NCBI RefSeq assembly: GCF_001696615.3
Contig: NZ_CP032279.1
Coordinates: 744,001 to 808,000 of the forward strand
Direction of reading: 5' to 3'
Length of the DNA: 64,000 nt
Source of the DNA: Acinetobacter sp. WCHAc010034
GTDB lineage: Bacteria > Pseudomonadota > Gammaproteobacteria > Pseudomonadales > Moraxellaceae
Under the pieces are notes generated by a model. The model worked only from the letters and a program-made list of their open reading frames with translations. It ran no database searches and was not told the DNA's origin. Shown piece after piece: positions 41,089-50,040 of this stretch. Position numbers and translations under genes: made by a program. Numbering within the stretch: position 1 is the first letter of the stretch; each line of letters starts with the position of its first letter.

Positions 41089-42864
41089 ATGGCAATGAAT
41101 GACCTATCCCCTATAGCAAATTTGCATCTGATTATGGACAACAAACTTAAAGCCAAGTTCTTGTATTGGCTTGGGTGGAAGATTGTCGATATTGCAGAAG
41201 TACTCAATGAAAATGAACGTACAGTTCAGGCATGGAAAACACGTGAAGACTGGGAAAAAGAGAAACCCGAAAATCGTGTCGAGAATGCCCTGTCTCTACG
41301 TTTAATGATGCTCATTCTTAAAAATAAAAAGACATCTGGCGACATTAAAGAAATTGATGTGTTGATGCGGGCTTATAAAGAGTTTGCCCGAATTGAAAAA
41401 TATCGCAACGATGGTACCGAAGCTGATCTGAACCCAGAGCTCCGCAAGCGTAATACAGCACCACGTAAAAAAGTTCCCAATTCGTTTACTGAAGAAGACA
41501 TTGAAAATCTAGTCATTGCCTTTGAAGAAGGTCTATTTGAGTACCAATGGAATTGGTACCGAGCCATTGACCAACGCTCTCGTGTAATTTTAAAAAGCCG
41601 GCAGATTGGTGCCACTTATTACTTTGCCCGGGAGGCTCTGATTGATGCCTTAAAAACTGGACGAAATCAGATTTTTCTGTCTGCTTCAAAAGCCCAGGCA
41701 CATATTTTCAAACATTACATTAAAGCCTTTGCAGCAGATGTTTGCGGTGTTGAACTGACTGGGGATCCTATTGTCCTTCCGAATGGTGCTGAACTTTTAT
41801 TCCTGGGAACAAACTACCGTACCGCCCAGGGGCATCACGGTAATTTCTATTTCGATGAATTTTTCTGGACTCATGGATTCAATGAACTGGAAAAAGTTGC
41901 TTCGGCAATGGCCCTGCATAAAAAGTGGCATAAAACCTATTTCTCTACACCGTCCACGATTACCCATGAAGCCTACGGATTTTGGACTGGTGCCCGGTTC
42001 AATAAAGGTCGTCCCAAAGATAAGCAAGTTACTATAGATGTCTCACATGAATCATTGAAAAAAGGCAGGCTTTGCGAAGATAAAATCTGGCGTCAGATTG
42101 TCACCATCCTGGATGCTGAAGAAGGCGGATGTGATTTATTTAATATTGATGACCTTCGTTTTGAATACTCTGCAGAAGACTTCCAGAACTTATTGATGTG
42201 CGAGTTTGTGGATGATGGCCAATCCATGTTCCCACTCAATATGCTGATGCATTGCATGGTCGACAGTTTGGAACTTTGGTCAGATTTCAAGATATGGCAT
42301 ACACGTCCATTTGCAAACAAGCCTGTCTGGGTTGGATATGATCCGGCTTTAAGTGGTGACAATGCCGGGCTAGTCGTACTTGCTCCGCCAGCTGTTGCCG
42401 GTGGTAAGTTCCGAGTCCTAGAACGTCATCAATTTAAAGGCGATGACTTTGCTCAACAAGCTGAACATATTCGCAGTATCACTAAACGTTACAACGTCAC
42501 ATATATCGGGATTGATACGACAGGTATGGGGGTTGGTGTCGCAGAGCTGGTTCGACAATTCTTCCCTGCAGTTCATGCCTTTAAGTATTCACCAGAAGTT
42601 AAGGCCCAGCTCGTCTATAAAACCTTAGATGTCATCCGCAATGGACGACTTGAATATGATGCAGGCGATAAAGACCTGACCCAGTCATTAATGAGCATAA
42701 AAAAAACAATGACAGCCAGTCAAACACAAATCACTTTCACTGCCGGACGTTCAGAAGAAATTGGTCATGCAGATCTCGCATGGGCACTGATGCATGCAAT
42801 TTATAACGAACCACTGGCCGGTATAACAGAAACAAATACTTCCGTATTGGAGATTTATTCATGA
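41089..42864 (+). CDS. P: Terminase large subunit (ATPase) P
   Basis: A 591-residue homologue of P2 gpP. N-terminal helix-turn-helix (WLGWKIVDIAEVLNENERTV), ATPase with a deviant Walker A (KSRQIGAT) and Walker B FYFDEFFW, then the nuclease region with VGYDPALSGDN and GIDTTGMG. Packages DNA into the prohead. Overlaps Q by 4 bp. Confidence 0.96.
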   Translation: MAMNDLSPIANLHLIMDNKLKAKFLYWLGWKIVDIAEVLNENERTVQAWKTREDWEKEKPENRVENALSLRLMMLILKNKKTSGDIKEIDVLMRAYKEFARIEKYRNDGTEADLNPELRKRNTAPRKKVPNSFTEEDIENLVIAFEEGLFEYQWNWYRAIDQRSRVILKSRQIGATYYFAREALIDALKTGRNQIFLSASKAQAHIFKHYIKAFAADVCGVELTGDPIVLPNGAELLFLGTNYRTAQGHHGNFYFDEFFWTHGFNELEKVASAMALHKKWHKTYFSTPSTITHEAYGFWTGARFNKGRPKDKQVTIDVSHESLKKGRLCEDKIWRQIVTILDAEEGGCDLFNIDDLRFEYSAEDFQNLLMCEFVDDGQSMFPLNMLMHCMVDSLELWSDFKIWHTRPFANKPVWVGYDPALSGDNAGLVVLAPPAVAGGKFRVLERHQFKGDDFAQQAEHIRSITKRYNVTYIGIDTTGMGVGVAELVRQFFPAVHAFKYSPEVKAQLVYKTLDVIRNGRLEYDAGDKDLTQSLMSIKKTMTASQTQITFTAGRSEEIGHADLAWALMHAIYNEPLAGITETNTSVLEIYS

Positions 42865-43922
42865 ACCCTTTTTCAACAGCTAAAAGTTTAATGAACACAG
42901 CCTTAAACTTTTTACCGCAACCTTTGCAGCAAGCTATTCCACAAAAGACCGAAGCATTTTCATTTGGTGATGCAGTACCAGTATTGGATGGCCATGATTT
43001 ATCAAATTATATGGAATGCTGGTTCAATGGCCGTTGGTATGAACCGCAAGTGAGCCTGGAAGGATTATCCAAAAGCTGGAAGTCCACGCCATATTTGAGT
43101 AGTGGAATCATTTTTAAGCGTAACTTCCTGGCCAATTTGTTTAAGCCCCATCCCCGCATGAGCCGGCAGTCATTTGAACAAGTCGCATTGGATTTTATCT
43201 GGTGTGGAAATACTTACGTTGAAGATGTACGTTCACGACTTGGGAATACAATTGAATTTAAACCGGCATTGGCAAAGTACACTCGTGCTGGAGAACATAA
43301 AGGACAATACTTTTATTTAGATCAAGGTCATCGTGGGTATACAGAATATGAGTTCCCTCAAGACCGTATTTGTCAGATCCGAGAGACAGATATTGATCAG
43401 GAAATTTATGGTACACCAGAATATATTTCGGCTTTACAAAGTGCCTGGCTAAATGAATCAGCGACATTGTTCCGTCGCAAGTACTACAACAACGGATCTC
43501 ATGCCGGGTTCATTCTTTATGTGAATGACCCTGCCAGTGATCCAAACGACATCACTGCCCTGCGTACTGCTTTAAAAGAAAGTAAAGGTCCTGGAAACTT
43601 CCGTAATCTTTTTTATTACAGTCCTAATGGTAAAAAGGATGGTATCCAAGTTATTCCGACTTCAGAAATTGCTGCAAAGGATGACTTCACGAATATTAAA
43701 TCCATTACCCGAGATGACACACTTGCTGCACTACGGATCCCACCGCAGCTGATGGGAATTGTACCGAGCAATGCCGGTGGCTTTGGTGATATTAAATCTG
43801 CAACTGAAGTTTTTTATCATAATGAAATTGTTCCGCTTCAATCACGCTTGCTGCAGTTCAATGAATGGGCCGGTGATGAAGTAATTAAGTTCAAAGAGTA
43901 TGGATTAATTCAATCTAAATAA
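42861..43922 (+). CDS. Q: Portal protein Q
   Basis: A 353-residue homologue of P2 gpQ (AFSFGDAVPVLDGHDLSNYM, HPRMSRQSFEQVALDF, LRIPPQLMGIVPSNAGGFGD). Forms the DNA entry channel. Followed by a terminator and the candidate cos site. Confidence 0.96.
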   Translation: MNPFSTAKSLMNTALNFLPQPLQQAIPQKTEAFSFGDAVPVLDGHDLSNYMECWFNGRWYEPQVSLEGLSKSWKSTPYLSSGIIFKRNFLANLFKPHPRMSRQSFEQVALDFIWCGNTYVEDVRSRLGNTIEFKPALAKYTRAGEHKGQYFYLDQGHRGYTEYEFPQDRICQIRETDIDQEIYGTPEYISALQSAWLNESATLFRRKYYNNGSHAGFILYVNDPASDPNDITALRTALKESKGPGNFRNLFYYSPNGKKDGIQVIPTSEIAAKDDFTNIKSITRDDTLAALRIPPQLMGIVPSNAGGFGDIKSATEVFYHNEIVPLQSRLLQFNEWAGDEVIKFKEYGLIQSK

Positions 43923-43947
43923 ATTTCAGATTTAAAATCTAAAATTA

Positions 43948-43973
43948 AGCCTGCGATTGCAGGCTTTTTTATT
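43948..43973 (+). terminator. Terminator of the P-Q operon
   Basis: AGCCTGC/GCAGGCT stem, GATT loop, T6 tail on the plus strand. Confidence 0.88.
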
Positions 43974-44020
43974 GTCTTAAGCACAAATGAGAAGTATTCC
44001 CAACTGTACTGACCATACCA

Positions 44021-44048
44021 TAGCCCCGCGCAGTTGCCCCACCCCACC
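44021..44048 (-). other. cos: Candidate cos site
   Basis: The minus strand from 44048 reads GGTGGGGTGGGGCAACTGCG, very like the P2 cohesive end GGCGAGGCGGGGAAAGCAC followed by TGCGCG. As in P2, it lies just beyond the Q terminator and is read from cos toward Q. The GC-rich patch stands out in an AT-rich spacer. The exact nick positions are not known. Confidence 0.65.
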
Positions 44049-44294
44049 TGCCCGCTCTAAATGTGTCTGATTTACTGCGGAGCCAAGCAAAGTTGAAATC
44101 AAAGCCAAGGCAGGCCGTTACTACTATCTTTCAAGGCTTAGGCTAATTTTTTAATACTGCATTTCACTACGAAATATGATTTTTCAGAAAAGACAAAAAC
44201 AAATATTTCACCGACCTTATTACGAGCACATCAATGGATACTTTCAAAACCTATAAGGACATAAAAATGTATTTTTCTAGATAGTGGACATCGA
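44049..44294. other. Spacer between cos and attachment region
   Basis: About 245 bp with no credible ORF; a hybrid of moderate GC near cos and AT-rich DNA after. May hold terminase binding sites; nothing specific is visible. Confidence 0.4.
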
Positions 44295-44551
44295 TTGAAG
44301 TAATAAAGTAATAAGTGTTTTTAAGTAATTGAATTTAAATAATTAAATACATTACTTTTAAAGGTAATTTTTTGTAATTTTTGAAGTAATATTTTTTAAG
44401 TTATTGATTTTATTGAAGTGAAATATTTATAAATATCACCTTTTTTCACAGTAATAAATTACTTAAATATTACCTCTAAATTACTTTTTAAAAACTCTAT
44501 AAGTTATTGTATTAAATATGATTATATAAAAATATTACTTTATTACTTCAA
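44295..44551. promoter_or_regulatory. AT-rich array of inverted repeats, candidate integrase arm sites
   Basis: TTGAAGTAATAAAGTAATA (44295-44313) and its exact reverse complement (44533-44551) bracket 219 bp holding further GTAAT/ATTAC words (44381-44391, 44451-44465). The AGTAATAAAGTAA core also occurs beside the integrase gene at 6548-6560, which points to integrase arm binding rather than a host feature. Confidence 0.55.
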
Positions 44552-44765
44552 AAAAACGATAGTCCCTAAATATTTTTTAATTTCTATAAATGAGGGGTTT
44601 TATATGTTTTTCACTCGATTCTTTTCATTTTCATGGGAATGAGTTGGGAATTAATCAGTCATTCACTCGTACATTAATGTGATCATTAAATAAGGGATTT
44701 ATAAGCCTTCCCTTTGAAAATCAATTAATTGCTTGCTGCTGATCTTCTTTACACATTCGAGAATT

Positions 44766-44792
44766 TGGTGCGCCCAGCGGGACTCGAACCCA
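44766..44792. repeat. Prophage attachment site copy (right, in tRNA gene)
   Basis: 27 bp shared with 6343-6369 (one mismatch); forms the 3' end of the intact tRNA-Arg gene. Confidence 0.9.
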
Positions 44793-44841
44793 CGCCACAG
44801 GCTTCGGAGACCTGTACTCTATCCAGTTGAGCTATGAGCGC
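44766..44841 (-). tRNA. tRNA-Arg (anticodon CCG)
   Basis: 76 nt including an encoded CCA. Acceptor GCGCTCA/TGGGCGC (one G-U pair), D-stem GCTC/GAGT, anticodon stem CAGGT/GCCTG with loop CTCCGAA (anticodon CCG), T-stem GTGGG/CCCGC with TTCGAGT loop. The 3' end is the prophage integration site and was rebuilt by the phage copy. Confidence 0.95.
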
Positions 44842-44849
44842 GCGAGCAC

Positions 44850-44878
44850 ATCATATCAAAAAAATCAGCAAGGTAAAG
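44850..44878 (-). promoter_or_regulatory. Promoter of tRNA-Arg
   Basis: Minus strand CTTTAC (44878-44873), 17-bp spacer, TATGAT (44855-44850), 8 bp before the tRNA 5' end. Confidence 0.5.
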
Positions 44879-45019
44879 TATCTATATAGAAGTATGTCAT
44901 TTTTATGCTCATCCTTTATACAATGTTCCAGTTTTGCAACGCAGAATTCCCGGTGAATTGCTTGGTTTATTCCGCCAGATCGCTCACAATACTCATATTA
45001 TTCACCGGGCGAGATGTTC

Positions 45020-45955
45020 ATGACTGATGCATTGATGTTGAAAGATTTGTCGAAAACCTATAAAAACGGCTTTCAGGCGCTTCAGGGGATCAATCTGACT
45101 GTGCCTGAAGGCGAGTTTTATGCGCTTTTAGGCCCAAATGGCGCAGGCAAGTCAACCACCATCAGCATTATCAGCTCTTTAACCAAAAAGACTTCCGGCA
45201 CTGTCGAAATTTTTGGCCATAACTTAGACACCCATCCCTCTCAGGCCAAGCAGTGCTTAGGGGTCGTGCCTCAGGAATTCAACTTCGGCCAGTTTGAAAA
45301 AACTTTTGATATTTTAGTCACGCAGGCCGGCTACTACGGCATTCCTAAAAAAATCGCGGAACAGCGCGCCGAAGCCTATTTGGAAAAACTCGGCCTGTGG
45401 GACAAGCGCGCAGTGCAGGCGCGCATGCTGTCCGGCGGCATGAAGCGCCGCCTCATGATTGCCCGCGCCATGATGCATGAGCCTAAGCTGCTGATCCTAG
45501 ATGAGCCTACTGCCGGCGTAGACATCGAGCTGCGCCGCTCAATGTGGGACTTCCTGATAGAAATGAACAATAAAGGCACATCAATCATTCTGACCACGCA
45601 CTATCTGGAAGAAGCCGAAATGCTGTGCCGGCGCATTGCGATCATTGACCGCGGCGTAATTAAGGAAGACACCAGCATGAAAAGCTTCCTGAACCAGCTG
45701 AGCGAAGAATCCTTTATTTTCGATTTGGCCGCGCCGATTGCGCCGCTGAAGCTGGACATTATCGGCATGCGCTTCAATTTAATTGATCCGGTTACGCTAG
45801 AAGTCACGATGGATAAGGCCCACACCCTGAATCAGCTGTTTCAGCTGCTGGAGGCGCAAGGCGTGCAGGTGCGCAGCATGCGCAACAAATCCAACCGGCT
45901 GGAAGAGCTGTTTGTCAAAATGGTGGAAAAAAATCTTGAGGGCGCTGCGCAATGA
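45020..45955 (+). CDS. ABC exporter ATP-binding protein (YadG-like)
   Basis: A 311-residue ATPase: Walker A GPNGAGKST, Q-loop VVPQE, signature LSGGMKRR, Walker B LLILDEPT, H-loop TTHY. C-terminal extension as in YadG/CcmA-type multidrug or polysaccharide exporters. Overlaps the permease gene by 4 bp. Start MTDALMLKD chosen; a Met two codons earlier is possible. Confidence 0.9.
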   Translation: MTDALMLKDLSKTYKNGFQALQGINLTVPEGEFYALLGPNGAGKSTTISIISSLTKKTSGTVEIFGHNLDTHPSQAKQCLGVVPQEFNFGQFEKTFDILVTQAGYYGIPKKIAEQRAEAYLEKLGLWDKRAVQARMLSGGMKRRLMIARAMMHEPKLLILDEPTAGVDIELRRSMWDFLIEMNNKGTSIILTTHYLEEAEMLCRRIAIIDRGVIKEDTSMKSFLNQLSEESFIFDLAAPIAPLKLDIIGMRFNLIDPVTLEVTMDKAHTLNQLFQLLEAQGVQVRSMRNKSNRLEELFVKMVEKNLEGAAQ

Positions 45956-46725
45956 ATTTCAATCAGCTGAAAATCGCCCTGTATACCCTTGTTCATAAAG
46001 AAATCCGCCGCTTCATGCGCATCTGGCCGCAAACCCTGCTGCCGCCCGCTATCACCATGAGCCTGTACTTTGTGATTTTCGGCAATCTGGTCGGTTCGCG
46101 CATTGGGCAAATGGGCGGCTTTACCTATATGCAGTTCATTGTGCCCGGCCTGATCATGATGGCGGTGATTACCAACAGCTACGCCAACGTATCTTCCAGC
46201 TTTTTCAGCGCAAAATTTCAAAAGAGCATTGAAGAGCTGATCATGAGCCCGGTGCCTTTGCATGCTATATTATGGGGCTATGTCTTAGGCGGGGTCTGCC
46301 GCGGCATGCTGGTCGGCATTATTGTTACGGCAATGAGCTTGTTTTTTACCGACCTGCATATCACCAACTGGTTTGTGACCATATATACGGTACTGGTGAC
46401 TTCCCTGCTGTTTTCACTGGGCGGGCTCATCAATGGCGTTTATGCCAAATCATTTGATGATATTTCGATTATCCCTACTTTTGTGCTGACACCGCTGACC
46501 TATTTAGGCGGCGTGTTTTACGCAATTTCCGCCTTAAGCCCATTTTGGCAAAACTTATCCCTAATCAACCCCATTGTGTATATGGTCAACGCTTTCCGCT
46601 ACGGCATTTTAGGCCACAGCGATGTCAATGTCGGCATTTCACTGGGAGTGGTTACTTTATGCTGCGCGGCGCTGTACTGCGCGGCTTACTATTTACTTTC
46701 TCGTGGTTCAGGAATGCGTGAATAA
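45952..46725 (+). CDS. ABC-2 type exporter permease (YadH-like)
   Basis: A 257-residue inner-membrane protein with six hydrophobic segments and the ABC-2 motif around 190-215 (PTFVLTPLTYLGGVFYAI). Partner of the preceding ATPase. Substrate unknown. Its stop overlaps the queF start (TAATG). Confidence 0.9.
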   Translation: MNFNQLKIALYTLVHKEIRRFMRIWPQTLLPPAITMSLYFVIFGNLVGSRIGQMGGFTYMQFIVPGLIMMAVITNSYANVSSSFFSAKFQKSIEELIMSPVPLHAILWGYVLGGVCRGMLVGIIVTAMSLFFTDLHITNWFVTIYTVLVTSLLFSLGGLINGVYAKSFDDISIIPTFVLTPLTYLGGVFYAISALSPFWQNLSLINPIVYMVNAFRYGILGHSDVNVGISLGVVTLCCAALYCAAYYLLSRGSGMRE

Positions 46726-47540
46726 TGAGTGTAGAACATTCTCTTTTAGGTAAAGACACCAATTACCCGACAGAATATCAGCCCGGTATTCTGTTCCCTA
46801 TCGCGCGCGCTCAGGCGCGTGAACAGTATGCGCAGGTTGAAGGCATTCAGCAGGGCAAGGACTGGTGGCATGTCTTTGAAATTTCATGGCTGAATGCTGC
46901 CGGCATGCCGCAGGTGGCAATTGGCCGCCTAACCCTGCCGGCTTCGTCCCCCAACCTGATCGAATCAAAATCCCTGAAGCTCTACTTCAACAGCATGAAC
47001 TTCACCCGGTTTGACTCGCAGGAAGCCTTTATCGCCACTGTGGAAAAAGACCTGTCCGCCGCTGCGCAGGCGCCTGTGGCGATTGAGCTGATTCAGGCCG
47101 ACGCATTGGCTGTTTCGCAGCCGGAAGGCATCTGCATTGATGAGCTGACGCCGGAGCGCCTGGCCAGCCATCCTGATGCAGCTTTGCTGAAGCTGGATGA
47201 TGAAAATGCAGAACACACTGAAATCCAGCTGTACTCGCATTTGCTCAGAAGCAACTGCCCGGTGACCGGACAGCCCGACTGGGGCACTGTTTTTATCCGC
47301 TATCAGGGTAAAAAACCTTGTTATCGCAGTATTTTAGCTTATATTATTTCTTACCGTCAGCATAACGGCTTTCATGAGCAATGCGTAGAGCAGATTTATG
47401 CCGACATCTGGCAAAACCTGCAGCCGGAAAAGCTGATGGTTTATGCTGCCTATACGCGGCGCGGCGGTTTGGACATCAACCCTTGCCGCGTATCGGACTT
47501 AACATGGATGCCTCGCCCAATCCGGTTGGCGCGACAGTAA
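46725..47540 (+). CDS. queF: NADPH-dependent 7-cyano-7-deazaguanine reductase QueF
   Basis: A 271-residue bimodular enzyme that reduces preQ0 to preQ1 in queuosine synthesis. SNCPVTGQPDWG carries the nucleophilic Cys (about 176) and acidic residue; SKSLKLYFNSMN is the N-module QueF motif and VYAAYTRRGGLDINP the C-terminal one. Translationally coupled to the exporter permease. Confidence 0.95.
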   Translation: MSVEHSLLGKDTNYPTEYQPGILFPIARAQAREQYAQVEGIQQGKDWWHVFEISWLNAAGMPQVAIGRLTLPASSPNLIESKSLKLYFNSMNFTRFDSQEAFIATVEKDLSAAAQAPVAIELIQADALAVSQPEGICIDELTPERLASHPDAALLKLDDENAEHTEIQLYSHLLRSNCPVTGQPDWGTVFIRYQGKKPCYRSILAYIISYRQHNGFHEQCVEQIYADIWQNLQPEKLMVYAAYTRRGGLDINPCRVSDLTWMPRPIRLARQ

Positions 47541-47566
47541 AAGAAAAACATTGAGGTTAAGAGACG

Positions 47567-48217
47567 ATGCCGTTTTTTGGTTTTATTCCGACAGAAGATT
47601 TGCTTAACAGCATTCAGACCGGCCAGCAGAAGAAGAATTCCAGTGAGCCGCTTTATCCATTACGCGATAAAACTGCCTTGCTGATCAATGATGAAATCAT
47701 TGATGCGACGATTCTTGGCCCAGTGCGGCTGTTCCCTGCCAGCGATAAGCGCGAAACTGCCGAAAAACTGGCGGGCTATGTCAAGTCCACTGTAGCGGTG
47801 CTGCTGAAGCAGCTGCTCAGCAAGTCATCCAATGAAGTGGTGAAGCAGTCCATCGAATTTTCTGAAAGAAGCTTATTTAAGGATGCAGCCGGCAGCTACC
47901 GCGTGGGCGAAGCACTGGACGCGGGCCTGGTGACTAATCTTAAAATGGCCTATGCCGAGATTAAAGCCGGCAACGACGTGAATAAGGCGGCTTTTGGCGA
48001 ACTGTACAAGCAGTTTGCAGAATCTACCGTCCGCCACTTTATGAATGACTTTAATAAGACGCTGGATTTGGGCATGATTAAGCGCAAAGCTGCCGATATC
48101 GGCTCGGCAGCGGTGATTAAGGCCGTTCATATTGCGATTGACAAGATCTTCCCGAATTTAAGCAAAGAGGAATTGGGCGCGCTGGCAGAAGCGCATGATT
48201 CCATGTTCCATTCCTAA
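47567..48217 (+). CDS. Hypothetical protein, 216 aa
   Basis: Not recognised. Soluble, mostly helical, with a central segment (SAAVIKAVHIAIDKIFPNLS) and no signal peptide. It follows queF by 26 bp and precedes a terminator, so it probably ends that operon. Confidence 0.7.
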   Translation: MPFFGFIPTEDLLNSIQTGQQKKNSSEPLYPLRDKTALLINDEIIDATILGPVRLFPASDKRETAEKLAGYVKSTVAVLLKQLLSKSSNEVVKQSIEFSERSLFKDAAGSYRVGEALDAGLVTNLKMAYAEIKAGNDVNKAAFGELYKQFAESTVRHFMNDFNKTLDLGMIKRKAADIGSAAVIKAVHIAIDKIFPNLSKEELGALAEAHDSMFHS

Positions 48218-48254
48218 GCAGCTTTCGGCTGCAGGCTGCAGCCAGCTGTCTTAT

Positions 48255-48290
48255 AAAAGCCGGACATAAACACTGTCCGGCTTTTTTATT
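48255..48290 (+). terminator. Rho-independent terminator
   Basis: 12-bp stem AAAAGCCGGACA/TGTCCGGCTTTT, 7-nt loop, T-run. Confidence 0.9.
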
Positions 48291-48753
48291 GCGCAATCCT
48301 GCCGTTTCAGTATCCTGCCGATTTCAGCATATGGCCTCTTCAATGCATCTGCGCATTGCGCATCAGCAGGCTTTTCCTGCAGCCATTCCAATATTATGTT
48401 TTGACGCGGTTCAGCCCTCATCCGCGCTTTGCATGCAGGCTGCTGCAGAAGCTTATGCGCTTTGGCATTCCCGCACAATTCTGGCCATTTTTTCAGCTTT
48501 TTCCGGCAATATCGGCGCATAAACTGGCTTTAAGCCCGGCTGCTGCGCATAATATGTTTTGCTTTTAGTCAATCCTTGTCTATTTTTCTATAAGTTTTTG
48601 TTAACTTGCAAAGCATGAGTGTTATCTTAGGCGACTGCGCCATATGACTTATAATCAAAGCATTTTTTAATGCTTTTACATCTTCCTGCAGCTTTTAGCG
48701 CCTTACTGTCTCATCAGACATGTATTGATAATAATTTTGGAACACAGCCCGAT
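48291..48753. other. Intergenic region with mltB promoter
   Basis: About 460 bp without a convincing gene. A sigma-70-like promoter is visible at 48627-48655 (TTAGGC, 17-bp spacer, TATAAT), followed by a 7-bp AAGCATT/AATGCTT leader hairpin. Confidence 0.5.
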
Positions 48754-49755
48754 ATGTTAAAACGCCATCTGTATAAAAAATTTAAAATGCTTGCCATAGC
48801 GCTTGGATCTTTTTATGCAAGCAGCTTCTGCCAAGCCAATGACTTTCAAAACAGCCCGCAATATTTCAGCTTTAAGCAGAAAACCATGCAGACTTACGGC
48901 CTAAGCGCCGAACAGGTTGACTGGGCGATGAATGGCGCAAAAAATGTACCCAACATTATAAACATTATGAACCGCCCGGGCGAAAGCAAGCCTTGGTACG
49001 CTTACAAAACCAATTTTCTGGCGGAAAGCACCATTCAGCGCGGCGTGCGCTTTAAGCAGCAGTACGCGGACACACTGAACCGCGCAGAGCAGCAGTTTGG
49101 CGTTCCGCAGTCCATCATCTTAGGCATTTTAGGCGTAGAAACCGGCTATGGCGCCAACAAAGGCTCTTTTGTCACCCGCGATGCGCTGGCAACCTTGGGT
49201 TTTGGCTACGAACGCCGCGCGCAGTACTTTCAGGATGAACTGTCCGCATTGATTGCCTGGTCATATCAGGATGGCATAGCAGCCAATTCTGTGGTCGGCT
49301 CCTATGCCGGCGCAATCGGCTATCCGCAGTTCATGCCCAGCAATATTCCTAAATTCGGCGTAGATTACGACAGCAACGGCCATATTGACCTGAGAAATTC
49401 CGCCGTCGATGCGATCGGCTCTATCGCCAACTACCTTGCGCAGCATGGCTGGCAGCGCGATCAGCCGATTGCCTTCGCCGCGCGCTATGCCGGCAGCAAT
49501 ACTGAATCGGTGATTGCTGCCGACTTAACCCAGCCTGTGCCCTATGGCGAGCTGAAGGCCAAAGGCATTACGCCGTTGAATCCTATTGTAAAAATAGATG
49601 ATCTGGATTTGGTCAATGTCATCCAGCTGCAAGACAGCTACGGGCCGATTTACTACATCACTTACCCTAATTTTCAGGTCATCACCACCTACAATAAAAG
49701 CCGCATGTACGCTACTGCGCTGTGGCTTTTAGGGACTGAAGTTGCCAGCCGATAA
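48754..49755 (+). CDS. mltB: Membrane-bound lytic murein transglycosylase B
   Basis: A 333-residue protein. Start MLKRHLYKKFKML with a signal peptide ending at FCQA. Catalytic Glu in LGVETGYG (about residue 130), YAGAIGYPQFMPS and SIANYLAQHGW are MltB (GH103) hallmarks. It cleaves peptidoglycan strands in the periplasm. No lipobox is obvious, so it may be soluble. Confidence 0.92.
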   Translation: MLKRHLYKKFKMLAIALGSFYASSFCQANDFQNSPQYFSFKQKTMQTYGLSAEQVDWAMNGAKNVPNIINIMNRPGESKPWYAYKTNFLAESTIQRGVRFKQQYADTLNRAEQQFGVPQSIILGILGVETGYGANKGSFVTRDALATLGFGYERRAQYFQDELSALIAWSYQDGIAANSVVGSYAGAIGYPQFMPSNIPKFGVDYDSNGHIDLRNSAVDAIGSIANYLAQHGWQRDQPIAFAARYAGSNTESVIAADLTQPVPYGELKAKGITPLNPIVKIDDLDLVNVIQLQDSYGPIYYITYPNFQVITTYNKSRMYATALWLLGTEVASR

Positions 49756-50040
49756 GGCTGGTAATTTCCTGCAAAGCAGAAAAGTCAATAAAAAAATCCA
49801 GCAAAAAGCGCACAAAAACGGCTTTTTATATATTTTGTTACATTATTGATTATTTTTTAACCAATTATTGTTAATTTTATGTCCGTTTTTAATCTATTTT
49901 AATTAAATGCTAGACAGCCTATTGAGTGCATGAATATTATCCATTTCGTCAAATGTAGTTGCAAAAGTGAAATAACAGGCAAGTTTGCATGAATTTCAAA
50001 TACTTGAAAGCCACGTCAAAATGCCCTTGGGAGATAAACA

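Larger units (their letters stand above)
6343..44792. mobile_element. P2-type prophage integrated in tRNA-Arg(CCG)
   Basis: The element runs from the partial tRNA copy at 6343-6369 to the 3' end of the intact tRNA gene at 44766-44792. It carries an integrase beside one end, CI-like repressor, C4-type antisense RNA, primase-helicase, an Ogr-type activator and a full set of P2-like head, tail and lysis genes in P2 order (Q P / O N M L X, lysis, R S V W J I, fibres, FI FII E T U D). No essential structural gene appears broken. The replication module is not P2-like (no gene A relaxase). Candidate cos and late-promoter sites are also present, so it may be inducible. Confidence 0.93.

Noticed and set aside
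44295..44551. Iteron-type plasmid origin or CRISPR array
   Set aside because: The repeats are short, irregularly spaced and inverted, without equal-length spacers, and the core recurs beside int; integrase arm sites explain it better.
48251..48520. 89-codon minus-strand frame after the 216-aa hypothetical gene
   Set aside because: It ends inside the terminator at 48255-48290, has unusual Arg/Lys/Cys composition and no ribosome site.
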